Of a DNA stretch of 5,082 nucleotides, positions 1 through 5,082 are shown piece after piece. Each line of letters opens with the position of its first letter. Positions within the stretch are counted from its first letter, which is position 1. The DNA comes from Bacteroidota bacterium (lineage in GTDB: Bacteria; Bacteroidota; Ignavibacteria; Ignavibacteriales; Ignavibacteriaceae). The position numbers were made by a program, and so were the translations under genes. Under the pieces are notes generated by a model that was not told where the DNA came from, did not search any database, and saw only the letters and a list, made by a program, of their open reading frames with translations. The stretch is from the NCBI GenBank assembly GCA_021796135.1, contig JAJYOQ010000327.1:1-5082 (forward strand). Reading direction: 5' to 3'.

Positions 1-2
1 TA

Positions 3-725
3 TGGACAAGACAATTAGAAGTTGATAATCAAAATTTTTCGGTCTTCACTTTTGTCGATATTAGCCATGAGAAACGAAGATTGGCATTAGAAAGAATTTT
101 CTTTCATGACGTTTTAAACTCTGCCGGCGGAATAAAAAGTTATTTGAGCCTCTTAAAAGATGCCTCTAAGGAAGAAGTAGATGAACTTTTACCTATGATG
201 GCGGATCTTTCTAATAAATTAATTGAAGAAATTAAATCTCAACAGGATCTTTCATTTGCAGAGCGTGACGAGTTAATAGTTAATATGAGCAGATGTAACC
301 CGGAATCTATTGTAAGAAATATTGCCGGAATATATAGTAAGCAAAACATTTCAGTTGGAAAAGAAATTGAAATCGACTGTAATTCTGAAAAGATTGATTT
401 TGTGTGCGATGAATTATTATTATCAAGAATGTTAGGCAATATGCTTAAAAATGCTTTAGAATCTTCGGTCCAAAATAGCAGGATAAAAATTGGCTGTATA
501 CTACTTGATAACAAGATTAGATTTTTTGTTAATAACGCCGGATATATTCCCCAAGATATTCAAAATCAAATATTCCAGCGCTCGTTTTCCACTAAAGGAA
601 AAGGCAGAGGATTAGGCACTTACAGCATGAAGCTTCTTACCGAACGTTATTTAAAAGGCAAAGTATTTTTTATATCTTCGGAAAAAGAAGGTACAACTTT
701 TTATGCGGAGTTCCCAGTAAATTAA
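3..725 (+). CDS. Sensor histidine kinase, C-terminal part (5' end outside window)
   Basis: The reading frame is open to the window edge, so this is the last 240 residues of a larger protein; the TTG at position 81 is internal, not a start. Visible residues 1-26 (ending FVDISHEKRR) look like the last strand of a PAS-type sensor domain. The phosphoacceptor region follows, with FFHDVLNSAGG and the likely phosphorylated His at residue 35. The GHKL ATPase domain covers about 97-240: N box NMLKNALE at 146-153, G1 region NNAGYIP at 177-183, F box FQRSFST at 191-197, G2 box GKGRGLGT at 199-206, and a final GTTF. The G1 region has Asn where most kinases have Asp and lacks the second Gly; from memory, the subgroup with FFHD and FQRSFSTKG motifs often has this. 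By family role it would autophosphorylate in the cytoplasm and pass phosphate to a response regulator. No regulator lies downstream here, and the signal sensed is unknown. Confidence 0.9.
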   Translation, partial: WTRQLEVDNQNFSVFTFVDISHEKRRLALERIFFHDVLNSAGGIKSYLSLLKDASKEEVDELLPMMADLSNKLIEEIKSQQDLSFAERDELIVNMSRCNPESIVRNIAGIYSKQNISVGKEIEIDCNSEKIDFVCDELLLSRMLGNMLKNALESSVQNSRIKIGCILLDNKIRFFVNNAGYIPQDIQNQIFQRSFSTKGKGRGLGTYSMKLLTERYLKGKVFFISSEKEGTTFYAEFPVN

Positions 726-773
726 ATTTGAGTAATATATAAAACACTCTAAATTCTATAACTTTTAAATCAC

Positions 774-802
774 TTGACAATCTTTGAAATTATCTTTAAC
801 AT
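774..802 (+). promoter_or_regulatory. Candidate sigma70-type promoter for the propeller gene
   Basis: A perfect -35 hexamer TTGACA (774-779) is followed after 17 bases by TAACAT (797-802), which matches 4 of 6 positions of TATAAT. Transcription would start near 808-810, giving a leader of about 35 bases before the ATG at 844. Many Bacteroidota use a different consensus (TTTG about 19 bases before TAnnTTTG), and I see no good copy of that here. Assignment is by pattern only; the AT-rich context makes chance matches to the -10 box likely, but the perfect -35 with ideal spacing is persuasive. Confidence 0.5.
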
Positions 803-808
803 TTCAAA
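783..808. promoter_or_regulatory. Inverted repeat overlapping the promoter, possible operator
   Basis: The arms TTTGAAAT (783-790) and ATTTCAAA (801-808) are perfect 8-bp reverse complements separated by 10 bases. The dyad lies inside the promoter spacer and its right arm overlaps the -10 hexamer and the likely start of transcription. A dimeric regulator bound here would block RNA polymerase, so an operator is the natural reading. In AT-rich DNA an 8-bp palindrome can also arise by chance, and no regulator gene is visible in the window. Confidence 0.35.
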
Positions 809-832
809 AGCGGATAAATATTTTATTTTTTG

Positions 833-838
833 AAAGGA
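833..838 (+). promoter_or_regulatory. Ribosome binding site setting the start at 844
   Basis: AAAGGA sits five bases before the ATG at 844, good Shine-Dalgarno spacing. This decides the start: the frame stays open upstream to a TTG at 784, but that codon lies inside the promoter and palindrome and would put a charged 20-residue extension before the signal sequence. Confidence 0.8.
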
Positions 839-843
839 ATCAA

Positions 844-909
844 ATGAAAAAAACCCTTCTACTTTTTTTAACTGTTTTTATTTTTAGTTTTACTTTTTTT
901 ATTAGGTGG
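844..909 (+). other. N-terminal signal sequence of the propeller protein
   Basis: Residues 1-22 have a short basic start (MKK), an uninterrupted Leu/Phe/Ile/Val-rich core and then Arg-Trp. This is a Sec-type export signal, required before type IX secretion. No clear A-x-A signal peptidase site and no lipobox Cys is visible, so the cleavage position is uncertain. Confidence 0.7.
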
Positions 910-3474
910 GAGAAAAACAATTCAACAGCTAATTTTGAACCAAAAGCACCTACGCAAGGTGACCATGATAATCCTTACGCTGCTAGTGAATTTAGGTATA
1001 AAATGATCGTCGGTAACCACCATAGCTATGACCCTCTTTCAAGAATTCGTGCTATTGATTACACTAGAAGAAAACTTATGGCTAAACAAGGTTTTAACAA
1101 TGCTCAATTAATCTCAACTTGGAATGATATTGGTCCGGGAAATATTGGCGGAAGAATAAGGTCAATTCTAGTCAGACCTTCTAATCCTAATGAAATACTA
1201 ATCGGAGCAGTTTCAGGCGGAATCTGGAAATCGACGGACGGCGGGAATTCATGGACTCCTAAAACCGATAATAGTAATCCCATCGCAATTAGCTGTATGA
1301 CTAATAATGGAGATACTGTTTATGCGGGTACCGGAGAAGGATGGTTTAATTTAGATGCCGTATATGGAGGCGGAATTTATAAATCCACTGACTTCGGAAA
1401 TACATGGACATTATTACCATCTACTACAACAGGAGTTGCTATTTGGAATTTTAGAAATACTATGAAAATTTCTATCGATCAAAATAATAATATTTATGCA
1501 GCAACTTTTGCTTATAATTTCAAAGATAACGTGGGAAAATATTTTATTAACGGCGGACTTTATAAATCCTCAGATGGCGGAAATTCATGGACTAAAATCT
1601 CACCTCTTAGTGCAAGTTCTGATTATTATACCCCATGCGATGTTATTGCTATAAACTCATCTGATATCTTATTAGCTACTAGGAGTTCAGGTACTAATTC
1701 TGGAGGAATATATCAATCAACTGACGGCGGGGCTAGCTGGAATCAAGTAACAAGCTCTCTCCCGACAAGCGGTGTTGATAGAATTGCTTTGACTCAGGAT
1801 CCTTCAAATCCAAATACTGTCTATGCTGTTGTCTCATCCACCGACCATACTGCCTCAGGTGATGCAGGACTTAAAGGAATCTATAAATCCACCGACGGAG
1901 GTACAACCTGGGCAGCATTAAGCAAACCACAAAAAATTTCTTCTACTTCTAACTTATCCTATCTCGGTTCCCAGGGCTGGTACGGTAATGTAATCGGAAT
2001 TGATCCAAATAATTCAAAAAATATTTACGTCGGCGGAGTTGATATGATGAAATCAACCGACGGAGGAAGTACTTGGGCTCAACTTACGTTTTGGGATTCA
2101 TTTTTCGGGGGACCGGTAATTCATGCCGACCATCATGCAATCACATTTGTTCCGGGTAAATCAGGATTAGTATATTGCGGAGACGACGGCGGTATTCAAA
2201 AATCAACTGACGGAGGAAAAACCTGGACTAGCTTGAATAATGGCTTGGAAATTACTCAATTTTATAGCGGTGCTGTTTTCCCTTCAGGATCTATTTATTA
2301 CGGCGGAGCTCAGGATAACGGACATTTGCTATACAACGGCACAGGTAAGTATTGGAAGCAAGTTGTTGGAGGTGACGGCGGCTACGCTGCTATAGACCAG
2401 ACAAATTCCAATATTGCTTATGAAGAATATATATATCTTCAAATTAGTAAAACTATAAATGGAGTCGATTGGTTTTCTGCTACCACGGGACTAACAGACG
2501 CCGGAAATGCTAACGCAGCACTTTTTATTGCTCCTTTTTCTTTAGACCCGGAAAACTCTAATGTTATGATAGCCGGTTCTAATAGAGTTTGGATTTCAAC
2601 TGACGGAGATAATCATTGGCCTGATTCAAGCGCTGTTCTGGATACCGCTTTTGGTAATCTAAGCGCAGTTACAATTGTAAATTCATCTTCTCCTTTTCTC
2701 GCATTTGCTGGTTCTGAAAACGGGATGATCTTTAAATCGAATATTAGCGGTAATAATAATACCTGGACCAGTATTACACCTCCCAATAATAATGGCGCTT
2801 ATGTAAGAAGAATAGTGGTTGATCTGAATAATAAACAAAATATTTATGCATGCTATTCCGGCTATAACGATGATGGTCAGTCACCATCGAGACATATTTT
2901 CTTTTCGTCAGATCAGGGAAGTACCTGGACTGATATCTCCGGTGATTTACCTGATGTTCCTGTTCATACATTAGTGATTGACCCGTCAAATTCACAAATA
3001 TTATATATAGGTACAGAAACAGGTGTTTACCAGACAACGAATCACGGCGTTAATTGGGTAAATGTGAGCGGTAATGGGATGCCAAGTTTTGTCCCTGTTG
3101 ATGAACTTGTTCTGCAAAAACAAACAGGTCAATTATATGCGTTTACCCATGGTAGAAGTGTTTTTGTAACAGCTATCCCGACAAGTGTTGTTGAGAAGAA
3201 TAACTTACCTCAGAATTATTCACTTTCTCAGAACTATCCTAATCCATTTAACCCTACAACTACTATAGAATATTCATTGCCTCAAAGAAGCCAGGTAATA
3301 TTGAAACTATATGATGTTGCAGGCAGAGAAGTTAAAACACTTGTAAATCAGGAGCAAAACAGCGGCAATCATAGTGCTGTGTTAAATGCTTCGAATCTTG
3401 CAAGCGGTGTTTACTTCTATCGAATAACTGCAGGTAATTTTGTGGATATTAAGAAATTAGTCTTACTTAAATAA
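844..3474 (+). CDS. Exported Asp-box beta-propeller protein with type IX secretion sorting domain
   Basis: This 876-residue protein starts with MKK and a hydrophobic stretch (residues 5-20), an export signal. Residues about 30-95 are a linker. From about 95 to 780 the chain is built of repeats of the form G-[IV]-[YW]-K-S-T-D-G-G-x-[ST]-W, the Asp-box (BNR-like) motif of sialidase, sortilin/VPS10 and GH74-type propellers. Eleven are clear, ending at Trp 137, 188, 249, 299, 356, 411, 461, 592, 641, 695 and 738. Motifs HADHH (427-431), GDDGG (446-450), QDNG (490-493) and GGDGGY (509-514) sit together mid-protein. Residues about 796-876 form a type IX sorting domain, opening with QNYPNPFNP and ending VYFYRI...KKLVLLK; in the family this tail is recognised at the outer membrane and usually removed. 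The protein is therefore likely secreted or surface-attached. Databases often label relatives as glycosyl hydrolases, but I cannot identify catalytic residues, so binding or structural roles remain equally possible. Confidence 0.9.
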   Translation: MKKTLLLFLTVFIFSFTFFIRWEKNNSTANFEPKAPTQGDHDNPYAASEFRYKMIVGNHHSYDPLSRIRAIDYTRRKLMAKQGFNNAQLISTWNDIGPGNIGGRIRSILVRPSNPNEILIGAVSGGIWKSTDGGNSWTPKTDNSNPIAISCMTNNGDTVYAGTGEGWFNLDAVYGGGIYKSTDFGNTWTLLPSTTTGVAIWNFRNTMKISIDQNNNIYAATFAYNFKDNVGKYFINGGLYKSSDGGNSWTKISPLSASSDYYTPCDVIAINSSDILLATRSSGTNSGGIYQSTDGGASWNQVTSSLPTSGVDRIALTQDPSNPNTVYAVVSSTDHTASGDAGLKGIYKSTDGGTTWAALSKPQKISSTSNLSYLGSQGWYGNVIGIDPNNSKNIYVGGVDMMKSTDGGSTWAQLTFWDSFFGGPVIHADHHAITFVPGKSGLVYCGDDGGIQKSTDGGKTWTSLNNGLEITQFYSGAVFPSGSIYYGGAQDNGHLLYNGTGKYWKQVVGGDGGYAAIDQTNSNIAYEEYIYLQISKTINGVDWFSATTGLTDAGNANAALFIAPFSLDPENSNVMIAGSNRVWISTDGDNHWPDSSAVLDTAFGNLSAVTIVNSSSPFLAFAGSENGMIFKSNISGNNNTWTSITPPNNNGAYVRRIVVDLNNKQNIYACYSGYNDDGQSPSRHIFFSSDQGSTWTDISGDLPDVPVHTLVIDPSNSQILYIGTETGVYQTTNHGVNWVNVSGNGMPSFVPVDELVLQKQTGQLYAFTHGRSVFVTAIPTSVVEKNNLPQNYSLSQNYPNPFNPTTTIEYSLPQRSQVILKLYDVAGREVKTLVNQEQNSGNHSAVLNASNLASGVYFYRITAGNFVDIKKLVLLK
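1219..3057 (+). repeat. Array of diverged Asp-box repeats (protein level)
   Basis: Eleven clear copies of the Asp-box motif occur within residues 126-738 of the propeller protein. Trp-to-Trp spacing is 43-61 residues, except for one 131-residue gap between Trp 461 and Trp 592. Two weaker matches fill that gap, ending at Trp 504 and Trp 543. The DNA copies have diverged; the most alike are near 1219-1256 and 1552-1593, both coding for KS-x-DGGNSWT. This is ancient blade duplication, not a recent tandem repeat. Confidence 0.85.
3229..3471 (+). other. Type IX secretion C-terminal sorting domain
   Basis: Residues 796-876 begin with the motif QNYPNPFNPTTTI, continue through a small beta-sandwich region containing LYDVAGREVKTLV, and end with SGVYFYRITAG and a Lys-Leu-rich tail. 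This matches the Por secretion/type A sorting domain, which also resembles the FlgD Ig-like fold. It implies that type IX machinery is encoded elsewhere in the genome. The NYPNPFNP version points to Ignavibacteria and relatives. Confidence 0.92.
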
Positions 3475-3494
3475 GACAAATTTATATATTTAGG

Positions 3495-3526
3495 AAAATG
3501 CCGGTTTAATTTCCGGCATTTTTTTT
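3495..3526. terminator. Rho-independent terminator between convergent genes
   Basis: The stem arms AAAATGCCGG (3495-3504) and CCGGCATTTT (3513-3522) pair perfectly around an 8-base loop, and eight T residues run from 3519 to 3526. It lies 20 bases after the propeller stop codon and just beyond the ABC-F stop codon on the other strand. In the plus direction it is a strong terminator. Read in the minus direction the hairpin is followed by only four T residues, so it may also end the ABC-F transcript, less efficiently. Confidence 0.85.
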
Positions 3527-3529
3527 ATC

Positions 3530-5082
3530 CTATATCATTTCAATTTCATGTAAAGCGTCACGAAGTTTCTGAACATCAGGATCATCAAGATACTCGTCAA
3601 ATGTCATATTTTTATCTACCATCCCATAAGGAGTAATTTCAATAATTCTGTTTGCTATTGTCTGTATAAATTGATGATCATGAGAGACAAATAAAACTGT
3701 TCCGGGGAAATTAATAAGTCCGTTATTCAAAGAAGTAATTGCTTCAAGATCAAGATGGTTGGTTGGTTCATCAAGAATAAGAAAATTAGCACCGCTAAGC
3801 ATCATTCTGGCTATCATGCATCTTACTTTTTCGCCTCCGGAAAGTATAGTAGCTTTCTTCAATGATTCGTCGCCGGAAAAAAGCATTCTTCCTAAAAACC
3901 CTCTTATAAATGTCTCGTCTTTTTCTTTAGAATATTGACGAAGCCAGTCAATTAGATTAATATCAACATTAAAATAAGATGAGTTTTCCTTTGGGAAGTA
4001 AGTTTGAGTTGTAGTAACTCCCCATTCAAATTCTCCTTCATCAGCTTTAATTTCCTCCATTAAAATCTTGAATAATGTTGTCTTAGATAAATCATGCGAC
4101 CCAACGAAAGCTATCTTATCTCCCCCATTAACCTTAAATGAAACATTTGATAATACTGATTCACCGTTTATTGATTTAGAAATATTTTTTATTTCAAGAA
4201 TATTATCGCCTGGTAACCTGTCCGGTTTAAAATTTATATAAGGCATTTTTCTTGAAGAGGGCTTAATTTCTTCTATAGTCATTTTTTCAAGAAGTTTTTT
4301 TCTTGAAGTAGCCTGTTTTGATTTTGATGCATTCGCACTGAATCGGGCAATAAATTCCTGTAATTCCTTCATCTTAGCTTCAGTTTTCTTATTTGAATCT
4401 TTTGCCTGCTGAAGTGCGAGTTGGCTTGATTCAAGCCAAAAATCATAATTGCCGGTAAATATTGTTATTTTGCCGTAATCAATATCGGCTATATGTGTAC
4501 ATACATTATTTAGGAAATGCCTATCGTGTGAAACTACAACAACTGTGTTTTTAAAATTAATTAAGAATTCCTCAAGCCAGTTGATAGAATGAATATCAAG
4601 ATGGTTTGTAGGTTCATCTAAAAGCAGGATATCGGGATTTCCAAAAAGAGCTTGCGCTAATAATACCTTTACTTTTTCATTTCCCGAAAGGTCAGCCATT
4701 TTTTTGTTATGCAGTTCATCTTTAATACCCAGAGCTACAAGTAAAGAAGCGGCTTCTGCCTCTGCCTCCCATCCGTTAAGTTCCGCAAATTCTCCTTCAA
4801 GTATAGATGCCTGCATCCCGTCTTCATCATTAAAGTCCGGTTTTGCATATAGTATATCTTTGTCTTCCATTAACTGGAAAAGCTTTTTATGTCCGGCTAT
4901 AACCGTCTTCAATACCTCGAATTTATCAAATTCAAACTGATTTTGCTTTAAGACTGCAAGTCTCTCCCCCGGAGTGATAATAATATCACCGGAAGATGGA
5001 TCGATTTCGTTAGATAATATTTTTAAAAATGTAGATTTACCTGCTCCATTTGCTCCGATTATTCCGTAACAATTTCCCGGCG
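3530..5082 (-). CDS. ybiT: ABC-F family ATPase, YbiT/YkpA type (5' end outside window)
   Basis: The frame is open to the window edge, and the TTG at 4912 is internal because upstream codons give an intact Walker A motif. In all, 516 residues are visible, out of about 540 usual for the family. Nucleotide-binding domain 1 has Walker A GANGAGKST (9-17), signature LSGNE (131-135), Walker B ILLLDEPTNHLD (151-162) and a switch His at 185. A charged helical linker (about 214-290) joins it to domain 2, which has P-loop GSHDLSKTT (327-335), signature LSGGE (413-417), Walker B FLILDEPTNHLD (433-444) and a switch His at 467. There are no membrane segments: this is the soluble tandem-ATPase class that binds the ribosome near the E site and adjusts translation, not a transporter. 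The linker is short, unlike typical antibiotic-resistance ABC-F proteins. The second P-loop has Ser where Gly is usual. The YbiT/YkpA assignment rests on remembered stretches such as WGVTTTQ, FLGRMLFSG and SHDHQFIQTIANRIIEI. Confidence 0.93.
   Translation of the reverse strand, partial: PGNCYGIIGANGAGKSTFLKILSNEIDPSSGDIIITPGERLAVLKQNQFEFDKFEVLKTVIAGHKKLFQLMEDKDILYAKPDFNDEDGMQASILEGEFAELNGWEAEAEAASLLVALGIKDELHNKKMADLSGNEKVKVLLAQALFGNPDILLLDEPTNHLDIHSINWLEEFLINFKNTVVVVSHDRHFLNNVCTHIADIDYGKITIFTGNYDFWLESSQLALQQAKDSNKKTEAKMKELQEFIARFSANASKSKQATSRKKLLEKMTIEEIKPSSRKMPYINFKPDRLPGDNILEIKNISKSINGESVLSNVSFKVNGGDKIAFVGSHDLSKTTLFKILMEEIKADEGEFEWGVTTTQTYFPKENSSYFNVDINLIDWLRQYSKEKDETFIRGFLGRMLFSGDESLKKATILSGGEKVRCMIARMMLSGANFLILDEPTNHLDLEAITSLNNGLINFPGTVLFVSHDHQFIQTIANRIIEITPYGMVDKNMTFDEYLDDPDVQKLRDALHEIEMI

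Noticed and set aside
81..83. TTG as the start of the kinase gene
   Set aside because: The frame is open to the window edge and the residues before it (FVDISHEKRR) match the end of a PAS-type domain directly before the His box.
239..514. Minus-strand open frame of 91 codons inside the kinase gene
   Set aside because: It is antisense to a well-supported coding region, has no recognisable domain and has no promoter or ribosome binding site.
726..773. Terminator after the kinase gene
   Set aside because: I found no stable stem followed by a T run here. The kinase transcript may read through into the propeller gene or end by another mechanism.
824..832. Bacteroidota-type -7 element (TAnnTTTG) just before the start codon
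   Set aside because: The spacing has one extra base, and transcription would begin inside or after the ribosome binding site, leaving no usable leader.
784..843. Upstream in-frame TTG start adding 20 residues to the propeller protein
   Set aside because: It has no ribosome binding site, lies within the promoter and inverted repeat, and would put a basic extension before the signal sequence. The ATG at 844 has AAAGGA at good spacing.
2774..3037. Minus-strand open frame of 87 codons inside the propeller gene
   Set aside because: It has odd His/Tyr-rich composition, is antisense to the conserved Asp-box repeats and resembles no known protein.
4910..4912. TTG as the start of the ABC-F gene
   Set aside because: In-frame codons upstream of it encode the first Walker A motif (GANGAGKST), essential to the protein, and no stop codon intervenes before the window end.
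4704..4940. Plus-strand open frame of 78 codons opposite the ABC-F gene
   Set aside because: Its Ser/Ala-rich low-complexity composition is what results from reading the other strand of a Glu/Ala-rich coding segment.

Overview
The window looks like ordinary chromosomal sequence from a low-GC member of the Bacteroidota/Chlorobiota group, most likely the Ignavibacteria lineage. The main clue is the large secreted protein in the middle. It ends in a type IX secretion (T9SS) sorting tail with the motif NYPNPFNP and a VYFYRI...KKLVLLK-type ending, a form especially common in Ignavibacteria. The AT-rich intergenic DNA and the YbiT-type ABC-F protein fit this but do not prove it. No marker gene fixes the taxon.

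Layout: (1) Positions 3-725, plus strand: the C-terminal 240 residues of a sensor histidine kinase. It has the tail of a PAS-like sensor domain, a phosphoacceptor His and a GHKL ATPase domain, and the gene begins before the window. (2) Positions 726-843: a 118-base intergenic region with a good sigma70-type promoter candidate (TTGACA, 17 bases, TAACAT), an 8-bp perfect inverted repeat overlapping its -10 box, and a ribosome binding site. (3) Positions 844-3474, plus strand: an 876-residue exported beta-propeller protein with at least 11 Asp-box (BNR-like) repeats and a C-terminal T9SS sorting domain. (4) Positions 3475-3529: a short convergent intergenic region with a strong hairpin terminator. 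(5) Positions 3530-5082, minus strand: an ABC-F ATPase of the YbiT/YkpA type, complete at its C terminus and missing about 25-30 N-terminal residues beyond the window edge.

The three genes do not form an obvious pathway. The kinase is a cytoplasmic signalling protein, the propeller protein is cell-surface or secreted, and the ABC-F protein acts on ribosomes in the cytosol. The propeller gene appears to have its own promoter, and the ABC-F gene converges on it, so each gene is probably transcribed separately. I found no mobile element, CRISPR array, tRNA, rRNA or defence cassette. I see no strong sign of a previously undescribed system. The points most worth a second look are the palindrome over the propeller gene's promoter, the inferred 13-14 blade architecture of that protein, and the altered second P-loop of the ABC-F protein.
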